Assembly: GCA_018292915.2 (NCBI GenBank)
Contig: JACVVK020000285.1
Location: 290,001 to 354,000, forward strand
Source of the DNA: Batillaria attramentaria
Taxonomy: Eukaryota > Mollusca > Gastropoda > Batillariidae
DNA: 64,000 nt
Direction of reading: 5' to 3'
The first letter of the stretch is position 1. The number at the start of each line of letters is the position of its first letter. A model generated the notes under the pieces. The model made no database searches, was not told the origin of the DNA, and saw only the letters and a program-made list of their open reading frames with translations. The position numbers and the translations under genes are program-made. Shown here one piece after another: positions 35,824 through 43,933 of this stretch.

Positions 35824-35887
35824 CCAACGGTTTCAAGTCCTGATAATCTCTGTAAGCACTTCCTCGTACAGGCTGTGCTTCGGCCAT
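24725..35887 (-). CDS. Gene B: CARD-like long-linker protein
   Basis: Exons on the minus strand: 35887-35824, 34630-34456, 32985-32704, 28429-28195, 27342-26193, 25107-24725 (stop TGA). Phases are 1,2,2,0,1 and the total is 762 codons in frame. The leader MAEAQPVRG... ends in YRDYQDLKPL and has a good start context (AAGATGG). CARD-like fold, residues about 22-125: LLDALLASQVLTDIDNESL, then RHLWKILHGIDHDVF after the intron. CTRC at about residue 152, then KLADFLYRIGMIDFKTH; the next exon ends at about residue 252 and includes GFPCRC. Residues 252-635 are an acidic Ser-rich linker with RARRSILTSVCDGLF and, near the end, DLEDLCQFVSSDVTIEDL. The last 127 residues are the conserved C-terminal block ending in IRKYLDGF. 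The last intron uses a GC donor (G|GCAAGT). Introns hold an intact RTE LINE and two SINEs. Confidence 0.82.
25208..25258. repeat. (ACTAC)n pentanucleotide repeat
   Basis: About ten units, directly followed by GGGTGGGT repeats that form the tail of a reversed SINE. Confidence 0.9.
25259..25473 (-). mobile_element. SINE family 1 with an expanded tail
   Basis: Reversed copy with intact boxes (GGATACGAACTCACGA; CTCTACCATTCGGCCA). Its 3' CACCCACCC tail has expanded to about 60 bp. Confidence 0.85.
25699..25830. repeat. (CT)n(CA)n(CGCA)n compound microsatellite
   Basis: CT, then CA, then CGCA units, in intron 5 of gene B. Confidence 0.95.
25837..25946 (-). mobile_element. SINE family 2 fragment
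   Basis: Reverse middle section: CATTACAATCACGTGGTGCG, CAGCTATTTAAGTTTC and GGGCTGAAAATTTCC. Confidence 0.6.
26187..26192 (-). promoter_or_regulatory. GC splice donor (GCAAGT) of gene B intron 5
   Basis: The paralogous site is GTGAGT in A and GTAAGC in C. All three are phase 1 after an aligned final codon. The rest of the site matches the donor consensus strongly, as is usual for GC-AG introns. Confidence 0.75.
26193..27342 (-). CDS. Gene B exon 5 (long linker exon)
   Basis: The acceptor TCTTTTTCAG precedes 27342; the exon is phase 0 at the start and phase 1 at the end. It encodes 383 codons rich in Ser, Asp, Glu and Gln with no recognised domain. Its end (NQNLVGLTQDYIQLHQQYN) aligns with the ends of exon 5 in A and C, which fixes the GC donor position. 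Reading past that donor meets a stop 4 codons later. Confidence 0.82.
27836..27992 (-). mobile_element. SINE family 1, diverged
   Basis: Reverse copy with decayed head: GGGTTTAACGTTCTTTACC, AAAAAGCCAGCACATATG and CAACGCTCTACCAGTCTG. Confidence 0.65.
28021..28187. repeat. (CA)n(CGCA)n(GTCT)n(CT)n array ending at the exon 4 donor of gene B
   Basis: On the minus strand the (GA)n part begins 8 bases after the donor CGG|GTAAGA of exon 28429-28195. Confidence 0.92.
28605..28785 (-). mobile_element. SINE family 1, full length
   Basis: Reverse copy with boxes GGATTCAAACTCACGA and CTATCCATTCGGCTAT. Near-identical flanks AAAATGAATGG and AAAATTAATGG look like the target duplication. Confidence 0.82.
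29101..32395 (+). mobile_element. Full-length RTE-type LINE with 11-bp TSD in intron 3 of gene B
   Basis: GTAAGATCACC is duplicated exactly at 29090-29100 and 32396-32406. The element is about 3.3 kb with a short 5' leader, a single intact ORF (29378-32386) and a 3' end of TAAG-type microsatellite instead of a long 3' UTR, as in RTE elements. It is antisense to gene B. Perfect duplications and an intact ORF indicate a recent insertion. Confidence 0.9.
29378..32386 (+). CDS. RTE LINE polyprotein: APE endonuclease and reverse transcriptase
   Basis: The product is 1,002 residues. The N-terminal apurinic-type endonuclease runs over about residues 25-285, with ATWNIRTM, LSETRW, MGDFNAKIG and the terminal SSDHH catalytic motif. 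The reverse transcriptase spans about 470-780: KAAGPDEIPAEAI, NYRGIMLLS, INFIDYEKAFDSV, GVRQGCLLSP and the catalytic FADDLALL. The C-terminal part has the GHTLRKP and GKRKRGRPRNSWRRD motifs of RTE-like elements, which databases often call craniofacial development protein 2-like. It would nick target DNA and copy its own RNA. The ATG at 29378 is the first in frame; the frame has no internal stop. Confidence 0.93.
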   Translation: MTHCSESRKEAARPTPLLTPRTTTRVATWNIRTMYEVGRTIQVAREMKNYKIGVLGLSETRWLQTGQLRFSSGEHLLYSGHTEDGAPHTEGVALMLAPEAQRALIGWEPVNSRIITAKFITKKKDIKLNIIQCYAPTNDAEEEKKDDFYQQLQTVIDRGGAKDMTILMGDFNAKIGSDNTGYEDTMGTHGLGQMNENGERFANFCALNQLVIGGSIFPHKRIHKATWRSPDHVTENQIDHICISRKFRRSWRDVRVMRGADVSSDHHLLATTLRLRLKRHTNANNTRTRYNVGLLRNTDTQAAFRISLSNRFQPLQDLIEDSEMDIETHWEHSKKLWHDTCEEVLGKRKTQHKEWISADTIQKLEVRKEKKTALNTSRTRRSKAKAQEEYTAADREVKRSTRKDKRDYIDNLASQAEEAARQGNLKDLYQVTKKLAGKFQQTDKPVKDKNGHPLTTTEEQLKRWAEHFRELLNRPIPEAPPDIPPAETELPINCDKPSKAEIRKAIMTLRNGKAAGPDEIPAEAIKADTETAVNMLHSLFSKIWEKEEVPAQWKEGIVIKLPKKGDLRDCSNYRGIMLLSVPGKVLNRILLERMREAVDPMLRDQQAGFRRNRSCADQIASLRIIVEQSLEWNSPLYINFIDYEKAFDSVDREALWKLLRHYGVPGKIISLIQCTYQDMSCRIAHAGQLSESFEVKTGVRQGCLLSPFLFLLVIDWIMKTTTAGRKNGIQWTLWTQLDDLDFADDLALLSHSHSQMQDKTTRLEATSAGTGLKINRKKTELMKINTTANTPVTVGGEPIREVESFVYLGSVVDGQGGTDRDVTARIGKARAAMVMLKNVWASKVVSIRTKLRIFNSNVKSVLLYGCETWRTTKTMQQKIQTFLNTCLRRIFNIRWPEKIRNEELWERAGQEPVAKQILRRKWGWIGHTLRKPASSTTRQALTWNPQGKRKRGRPRNSWRRDTEAELCKQGTNWTGVARLAQNRVRWRRVVDGLCSTWSQGPK
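32500..32550. repeat. (GT)n microsatellite
   Basis: About 22 GT units followed by GCGCGC. Confidence 0.95.
33031..33071. repeat. (TA)n microsatellite
   Basis: About 20 TA units, 45 bases upstream of the exon 3 acceptor of gene B. Confidence 0.95.
33718..33812 (-). mobile_element. Penelope-like terminal fragment with hammerhead-like motif
   Basis: It shares GCGACATAAAAGGGACAG and CACTTAACTTTCACAAAGG with 48797-48943. On the minus strand it carries CTGAGGAAGGCGAAAGCC, then AAAACGTTGAC. One core G (GAAAC) is changed to A. Confidence 0.5.
35177..35471. repeat. (GA)n and (AC)n tracts upstream of a SINE in gene B intron 1
   Basis: GA runs at 35177-35200 and 35436-35471, and AC at 35402-35432. 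Confidence 0.9.
35472..35640 (-). mobile_element. SINE family 1 inserted in a (GA)n tract
   Basis: Full reversed copy (GGATACGAACTCACTA; CTCTACCATTCGGCCA) with GA repeats on both sides. Confidence 0.88.
35641..35818. repeat. Two copies of a 66-bp GA-linked unit abutting the exon 1 donor of gene B
   Basis: GGAAATGGTTTATTCGG ... GGCTGTCGG ... TTGGGGAAGGT occurs twice with (GA)n between. The last GA run touches the donor G|GTAAGT at 35823. Confidence 0.85.
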
Positions 35888-36184
35888 CTTGGATCGTATC
35901 AAAGGATCATCAGACACACCAGGAACATATCCTAGACAGTCAGACGACAAGGCCAGACAGTGATAACGTACAACCTTGTACAGAAGTGTATGTTTCAAAT
36001 GAAAAGAGGATAGTCTAGCGTCTTCATGTCTCACAATTCCGCAACAATATTATGGCTAGGTTCGCCTAACGCATCACGCTAGACAGGTTCGCTCTGGAAT
36101 TAATACGACATAGCGTGAACAGGAAAAGGAATTAGGTTAAACCATATAAAAACGCATCCGTTGACGAAATATCCCGCTCCTCCG

Positions 36185-36185
<1 letters not shown>

Positions 36186-36250
<65 letters not shown>
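36186..36250. repeat. (CA)n microsatellite
   Basis: About 32 CA units. Confidence 0.95.
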
Positions 36251-36252
<2 letters not shown>

Positions 36253-36891
36253 GACTAATACATCTACATCTTCACCTTTCGAGATAATTTGGAACTAGGA
36301 AAAAAAGGGAAAAAAAATTCTTCCTACACTCTCTTCAATGAACACACCACACGCAGCCACGATAGTCCCAAGCAAACAGAACCGCGGGCAGCGAAAGCAC
36401 GTTTTAAAAACCCAGGCACATTTTGATGACTGCAGCACGTCGCTTTCTTCTCATAATATTGTGTTCCTCGATCGACAATTGAAAGAGTTGCATAGAATGA
36501 AAATGGAGAACCGTAGATCGGCACACCTACTGTGCCTAGGTCCTGTTTCGTCGATGAGGGTTAAAGTAACCTCGAGTTTTACATGCGAGGCCTGATTGTA
36601 AGGTGGCTTGTGTCTTGTGAGGGGCTGGTGGATTACGGGAGGGGCCGTAAAACTGACACCGAGCTATCGAAACAGAGATAAGCTTCCTGATTGAGGTAGG
36701 TTACATTTCATACGCAAGCTGTGGTGCAACTCTCCGTCTTCTCAAACTATTTTAGACCTCTCCTTAGACTAGTTCATGCAAGTAAAAAAAAAAAAAAAAA
36801 ACTTTAAAAAAAATGTCGAAATGTGGGGACCTAACAATAATCAATTTTCTCTGTTTTTCTGATGTTGTGGAATGAACTCTTGCATTGCGCG

Positions 36892-37068
36892 GGGAGCCGG
36901 GGTGGTCGTATGGTAGAGCGTTGGACTTCTAATTCTCGGGTCCTGAGTTCGATCCCGGCTGGGGCCTAATATTTGTGCTGGCTTTTTTTTTTTTTTTGCC
37001 CCGTCTTTGATATCACCCTACGTGGTGGAAAAGGACGTTAAACACCCAAACACCCACCCACCCTCTTT
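36892..37068 (+). mobile_element. SINE family 1, full length, with TSD
   Basis: It has box A (GGTCGTATGGTAGAGC), box B (TGAGTTCGATCCC), the body and a CACCCACCC tail. CATTGCGCG is duplicated at 36883-36891 and 37069-37077, extendable to about 15 bp with one mismatch. Confidence 0.9.
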
Positions 37069-37346
37069 CATTGCGCGAAACCTTCGAGGAGGCAAACAAT
37101 CATGAATTATCCTTTCGGTTTTTCCAGGAAGCTAAATGTGATTACGAGGCATTAGTCAGTACACGCGCACTTCCTAGCCATGAAAGTGTTTCAAACAAAC
37201 AGATGTTTCTAGCGTTTTCGTTTCCGTGAAAGTCGTTCATGTGATTTGGGTAAACGTTAAGACAGTTCAGTATGATGTAATCCCTTTAACACTATGGTCA
37301 TGTTCACTAAAGTCACTATGTTCGCAATCAGTTTGTATGTGTGTGT

Positions 37347-37499
37347 GGGGAGCCGGGGTGGTCGAATGGTAGAGCGTTGGACTTCTAATGCTCGGGTCGT
37401 GAGTTCGATCCCGGCTGGGGCCAAATATTTGTGCTGGCTTTTTTATCGTTGCCCCGTCTTTGGTGGAAAAGGACGTCAAACCCCCAAACACCCACCCAC

Positions 37500-37502
<3 letters not shown>
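37347..37502 (+). mobile_element. SINE family 1 inserted in a (GT)n tract
   Basis: The head is complete; the body lacks the GATATCACCC segment. GT repeats lie on both sides. Confidence 0.85.

Positions 37503-37568
<66 letters not shown>
37501..37568. repeat. (GT)n microsatellite
   Basis: About 34 GT units right after a SINE tail. Confidence 0.95.
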
Positions 37569-37571
<3 letters not shown>

Positions 37572-37864
37572 GGAGGGGGGAGGGGAACTGCAGTTTATAA
37601 AGCTCTAAGGGTGTTTGCCAGAGATGTTTCTTTTCGCTGTTTTCGTGACCTTTCGGCTTCTAACAGCAAACACGACTTTTTGTCTAACGCATCCGTACCT
37701 GGTACCTGAACTACACGTCGATATGACCAACTCGCTAAAACTAGCCACCGATGGAGCATCACTTCATTCGGTTGCATTCTACCAAGTTTCGGCTCACGTT
37801 AACGACAGCAACTGCAATTAACTGATTAGCCTCAGTAATAGCAACAGATTTTGAATAAACTTAC

Positions 37865-38300
37865 CTGTTTGCCTTCAGACAGCAGTCAGTTTCAACACTG
37901 ATCCACAAGTAAATATCAACAATGCAGCGCGGCCAGATATTCCACGCTATCTCCTGTGCAAACAAGTACCTCTTGGCGTAGGCAAGCAGAGCAGCTATTG
38001 CACACCGCCACAGTGGTAACACGGAAGACTCATGCCATACAGGAACGCTTAACACGGCTCATGTAATCTGACCTGCCATTACATCGACTCGTACCGACTG
38101 GAAGTTTACCCACTTGAGCTCCGGTGAATGTATTCTGCTACCGATCTCAACGACCAGTTCTTTGCCCCATGACTCATAAAATTTCACAAGACAGGCCTCT
38201 TGGGTTTTCCAAAATACCGAAATGAATTGCTTCGTGACCGAAATCTGCTGAGAGTGAGGGCTAACTGATGTTCCTGTTATCGCGTTTCCACGCAATGTAA
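37865..38300 (-). promoter_or_regulatory. Gene B upstream block (non-coding exon and promoter candidate)
   Basis: A perfect donor CAG|GTAAGT ends at 37865 on the minus strand and suggests a 5' non-coding exon. The block is shared with the gene A upstream region. It contains AP-1-like TGACTCA at 38170-38176 and TGGGTTTTCC at 38201-38210, equivalent to the kB-like site of gene A. The transcription start is not visible. Confidence 0.5.
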
Positions 38301-38868
38301 ACTAGTTTTATCGCAACGGTTGAGAGCGGTACGCTGGCACGTTCAGCTGTGAATTTTTTTTTTATTGCCTCTTTAGAACTGCACAAAGGAGAAGGCAGCA
38401 CGCAGCAAGGGTCTGTGCGGTCATGCGAGACACAAACGCGACCTTCGAACCGTGTCTCGTAAATCAAGGAGCGGCGAGGTATGAATGAGCATGCGCATAC
38501 CAGAAGGGTGCAAAGTTTTCTCACACACACACACACACACACAGAGCGAACAGTTGCAGACAAAAGTAGATCAACAAACTTGCACAGCTGACTGTTTTGG
38601 TTTTGTTCATTTGTTTTACTGAGAATTCTGTTCAGAATAGTGTAGGAACAACCGCAGGTGATACAGAAGCATTGAACGGGCACTGCAACGCACGTACACA
38701 TCGCAAGTGCTGAAGTTGTTCGCTGACGGATTACGCGATTGCAACTTGCTTGCCAAAAATTGCAAGCGCGAACCCGCTACAACAGCGATTCGAGGTTCCC
38801 TGCTAGAACATACGATCGTCTTTCTATCTGTATCGACTGTACCTTCTGGCAAGGACCCCTCGGATGGT

Positions 38869-39067
38869 GAAGGCTATTATGGAGGGAACTCCTACAGGTC
38901 TATTTTTAGACGGACGTCATCTCAGGTCAGGGGATTCCGGAAACGCCCGATAGCGCGCTCAAACCCTAACCAAACCCTAACCCTAAGCCTAACCCGAACC
39001 CTAACTCTAAACCTAACCCTAACCGTCTAAAAATAGACCTGCACGAGTTCCCTCCATAACAGCCTTC
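38869..39067. mobile_element. MITE with 45-bp inverted repeats enclosing telomere-like repeats
   Basis: The arms (GGCTATTATGGAGGGAACTC ... GGTCTATTTTTAGACGG and its inverse) flank about 60 bp of imperfect CCCTAA units (38960-39024). A half copy is at 23229-23350. Confidence 0.75.
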
Positions 39068-39289
39068 CCCTCCTCGGATTGTAGACGACCGTAGTACCTC
39101 CTACCAGTTCACTCCCCTTGATGTCCGACTCAGAAGTGGGATGGTCCATCCCCAGTCCCTGCCAAAGAGCTACTGCATAATTCTTGAAGCTTACTGTTTA
39201 GTTGCACTGAAAATACTCTTAAAAGACAAGCAAAACTGTTAGTGTGAGTAAAACATGACAAAACATGAACCTAGAATGTTGAGTGAAGG

Positions 39290-39470
39290 TATTTGGGAGC
39301 GGGTTGGGTTTCTGCGAGCTTCACGTCCTTTTCCACCACATATGGGCGATATCAAAGACGGGGCAACGATGAAAAGGCCAGCACAAATATTTGGCCCCAG
39401 CCGCGATTCGAACTCACGACCCGAGCATTAGAAGTCCAACGCTCTACCATTCGGCCACCCCGGCTCCCCA
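39290..39470 (-). mobile_element. SINE family 1, full length, beside a second head fragment
   Basis: Reversed copy (CGATTCGAACTCACGA; CTCTACCATTCGGCCA). A second reversed head fragment is at 39545-39616. Confidence 0.82.
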
Positions 39471-39861
39471 ATAAGAACGACTTACGGCTCTTGACATTGC
39501 TTCACGTGTGTTTGCAAGGCACAGCTCTTCCACCTATCGCACAGAGACAACTCACGAACTCACGACCCGAGCATTGAAAGTCCAACACTCTACCATTCGG
39601 CTATCCCGGCACCCCAGTATTTGGGAGCACTTTTGTCCAACGTAGCTGAACTGGTAATAGGTACGCAGGTGCTCCGGGAGGAAATGGGGGTGGGGTGGGG
39701 GTGGGGTGGGACTGAACAGCCCATCTGAACACTATGAAGTCTCGACAGACAGAAAGTTCGGTCGGTCTGATTAATCGACGACGGCCTCGGACACGTTACA
39801 AGCTTAGTTCACCTAGTTATGTCTAACCCGTGAGTGATCGGGGAAGTCACATCCTTGATAA

Positions 39862-40040
39862 CAGGGTGGGTGGGGTGGGTGTTTAGGAGTTTAACGTCCT
39901 TTTCCACCACGTATGGGTGATATCAAAGACGGAGCAGCGAGAAAAAGGCTAGCACAAATGTTTGGCCCCAGCCGGGATTCGAACTCACGATCCGAGCACT
40001 GGAAGTCCAACCCTCTACCATTCGGCTAGCCCGGCTTCCC
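39862..40040 (-). mobile_element. SINE family 1, full length
   Basis: Reversed copy (GGATTCGAACTCACGA; CTCTACCATTCGGCTA). A truncated plus-strand tail (GGTGGAAAAGGACATTAAAC) is at 40170-40217. Confidence 0.85.
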
Positions 40041-40148
40041 GTTCAGTTGAGAAAGACTGATAGGTCGGCCACATTTGATCTACCCTTGGCTGTGATGGAC
40101 AAGTTACACAAACAAGCCAAGTTCACTCAGCTTGAGGAAACAGGCACA

Positions 40149-40154
40149 TTTATT
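40149..40154 (-). terminator. Candidate poly(A) signal of gene C
   Basis: AATAAA on the minus strand 114 bases past the gene C stop, at a normal distance for a short 3' UTR. Confidence 0.5.
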
Positions 40155-40267
40155 TCTGTGCTCCCACCACTGTGTGGTGGAAAAGGACATTAAACCCCCT
40201 AACACCCACCCACCCATTCGCTCCTACCAAGGAGCTTCCCATCGTTGCGTCTTCAGTCGCTATTTGG

Positions 40268-43200
40268 TCAAACCCCGTCAAGAAATGACCAGACCTTCGA
40301 ACCAAACTCATCACAAAGACATCTGTCAATGTCAGTATTTTCTAACCCTTTCCTCACAGAATGCAGTTTTCCGGTCACATCCAGCACGGCGCATTCTATA
40401 AGAACGAGTAAGTCCCCTGCTGCTTGATCTGCTTTCAAGCATGTCCGTTCCGTGGTCAGTTTGGTCGTTATTTCGAGGTAGATGCTGCACAGAATGAGCG
40501 TTCTTCCATAGTCGAGCAAGTCTTTGCAGAAATGGTCGATGTCCGCCAAGTGTTGCTGAATCTCGGTGCTGCTTTCGTAGTCGCCAGACTGAAGTTTGTC
40601 CACGATATTGTAAAGTGTCTCGCACAAGTCTGAAACAGAAAGAATGATTGTGCATTATGGTTATGGTTATGGTGATATCTGTTGGCTCGGGAGGCTGTTC
40701 AGCAATGCATCCCTGGAAAAAAACAAACAAGCTCGAACCTCGTGCACATCAGAAATATTCAACCCACAAAATTCAAAAACAAATGCATTTCAAAAATAAA
40801 ATTAAATTCCTGAGATGGGCCTACGTACCACGTGATTGTAATGTGTTCCCTGGTGTCCAGTGTGTGGAAGAATGCGTGTGATTCACGTGAGCGTGCGTGT
40901 TGAGTTTAGCTCATGGCGCTTTGGGCCAAATATTTGGGATAGAGCGCCTATATTAATGTGGTTATTATTATTATGTTTGGAAGCTGAAATCTTCCGTCAT
41001 CTTGTAAAAGGGTCTAAACGGCTTGAATATGATAAGCACGCAGACCTTTTTTCCAAGCGATAGCAGAGATGTTGAACACGTCCATGGACGTTATCATCCG
41101 AAAGATTCATAGAAAGGCACACACAGATAAAATAAACTGTTTACGTCTGTTCAGACAGATGATCCGCTTACCTTGGTACAGCTGTTCCTGCTCGTAGTGA
41201 TCATGGATGAGGTCGCTGAGGTTATTTCTGGCGTCGACATTCAGCACCGCAGCTCTTCTGAGGAGTTCCGCAAGTTCATCTATTGTGACCTCAGATGTCA
41301 CGTACTCATGCAAATGTTTCAGGTCATTGTTTTGTCTCGCTGCCTCAAGGTCCCGAGTCTGTACCGCGTCCGATTCTTCTGGCTGGTTCTGGTTGCCTTG
41401 GTTACTGGTGTGGTCGGATTCCCCAATGCCATCCGTGTAGCTGTGTTCGAATGGCACCACCTCGCTCATACGATGTGAATTAGTTTCCTCATCTTCATCG
41501 TCCCAGTTGTGTTCATAGTTCTGACGTTCCGTTGCAAGAAAAGATGTGCAGGTTGAACACACCGTCCACTCTGAGACGACCCCCGTATTCTGCTGTCTCT
41601 CGTATTCTCCTTTGTACAAAGTGGTTTGTATGTTTCGCAGATTCTTCGTCAGATTGACACCAGGTGGCGCCCATGCATCATCGGCTTGTGAACCAAAGAC
41701 TCGACTGTTGGCAGATGCACTCAGTTCATCTCCTCCGGCAGCCTGGCTGGACAAAGTCTGTGATTTAGCTCCACGAACTATGTTCTCGGTTTGGCTTTGA
41801 GGAGAAACGGCTGCCGCAGAAACGGATTCTGTGCGCAGATTCAACATATCTGCTGTGTGTGCTCCGCCCTGTCTGCCAACAGTCTGGCAACGCTTCGTTC
41901 CCAAAGCGCTACGCTCCTGTTGGACCTGCGGGCGTCTGTGTGTGGAGGGTCGGGGAAAAGTGCCACCGCGATGGCAAGAACGAGTGGACACTGCAGAGCA
42001 TCGTCCAGTGGGTAATGTGTACTCTACTGAAGGCTCTCTATCTGGTCTACTCTGTTCCCTGACTGTATCACTTTGCTCAAATGTGCCCTGCATATCAGAG
42101 GAACTTGTGTCCTGTGATTCAGGGATACTTGAGCCCTGTGAATCAGGGATACCCGTACCCTGTGTATCAGGGGTACCTGTGCCCTGTGAATCAGGAATAT
42201 TTATGTCCTGTGTATGAGGGATAGTTGAGCCCTGTGTATCAGCGATAACTGTGCCCTGTGTATCAGGGATACTTGTGCCCTGCGTATCACGAATACTTGT
42301 ACCCAGTCTATCAGGGATACTATAACCCTTTGCATCAGGGGTCCCAGAAACATACGACTGATCTGAAGTCACGTTTTCCTTGACATCCTCCTTGCCCAGC
42401 AGCTCACGGAGTATTGCCGTTACCAGCTTTGTATCGTCCAAAGGAAGCCGAACAGACATGTGTTTAGTGCGTCCGGACTTTCGTGAATCTTCCTCTCTGA
42501 GAAGATGTTGCTGAAAGGTTCTTTCCGACCACGTTTTGGCCCGTTCTTTCCTCTCGTCCACACGTCTAACTTCACTCTTGTGATCACTTTCAGCACAGCA
42601 ACATTCGGTAGTTCCGTGCAGCTCCACGTCCACCTCGGGAGGTAGACCAACCCCATCGGTGGGAATTCCCGATTTGCCACGTTCGGGGCTTTGTGGAGGT
42701 GCTTGTACTTTCGGGTGAGTTTCTTCTGTCGCATGTGGGTCGTTGCAGGAAATCCTGAGGTTGTCGCGACGAGCTTCGTTGTAAGAGAGAATTTCGTTCG
42801 CTATGGATGCATCCGAGAACCGACGGGCTGAGAGTGTCTCGTACTGCAGTCGGAGCTGCAACGAAAGGAAGTGACCAGATGAAGTATACTCGTCTAAAAC
42901 TATGTTTTCCACAAATTTAATAATAAGAATAATCGCATTGATTTAGGCGCTTTATCCAAGATATTTGGCTCAGAGCGCCGCGAGCTAAACCCAACACGCA
43001 CACTTACGTGAATCACACGTATTCTCTCAGACACTGAACACACAACAATCACGTGTTGCGAGGGTCTAGTTCAGGAATTTAAGTTTCGGAATTTTAGAAT
43101 TGCATTTTTTTTTTTTTTTTTTTGTTGTCGGCTGAACATTTCGAACGCAGAGGGGAAGGAAGCCGGAGTACCAGGAGAGAACCCCCGACGGTCGGCCTGA

Positions 43201-43901
43201 ATGAACGGTGTCACACATGAGACAGAAAAAGTCTTCGCCCCGAATGGGACTCGAACCTGACTTCTCGCATTGGTGACAAAGTCTTAACCACTAGACTTAA
43301 CGACCGCAGCAAAATTCAAATTCACATTCAAACGACTTTATTGTGTCCATCACTGAAGAATAAATTTGTTTTTTGATCAGGGGCATGAATAAATAAAGTA
43401 AAGGGTTAACATTCAAAAGCAGCTTCACTATGTTCGACTAATATAAGACGAGCAAACTAAAACTGATAAGAAAGGACACAATGCATAAAACTGATTCACC
43501 ACTAATTTACCAACTAACTAAAGTGAGCTTATAATATTGAAGGTTAACTTACTAAGTTACTCGGAGACACTTCTTGCAACTCGTTACTCAGCTTACTCGA
43601 AGATACTTCTCACAACTAATTTATACGCAAGACATGCAAGTGCCGTGAAGCAGACCACATATGCATTAAACTTTGCACGCCAAACTATGGCTATTATGAT
43701 GCTACAGTATTAGCGAGCATTTACAAAAAGTTGTTGGAACACGACAATATTTATTCTGATTTTGTTTGTTTTGAGATATGCGTCTTACAGGTACTAAGCG
43801 CCTTTTTTGCAGGTGTGCTGATGAGCTCTCCTGTTTCCTGTCTCGATCGCAAAACGCCCCCCCCCCCAAAAAAAAAAAACAAAAACAAAAAAAAAAACAA
43901 A

Positions 43902-43933
<32 letters not shown>

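Noticed and set aside
38960..39024. True telomere or chromosome-end signal
   Set aside because: It is short, imperfect and enclosed in a MITE, with gene-bearing sequence on both sides.
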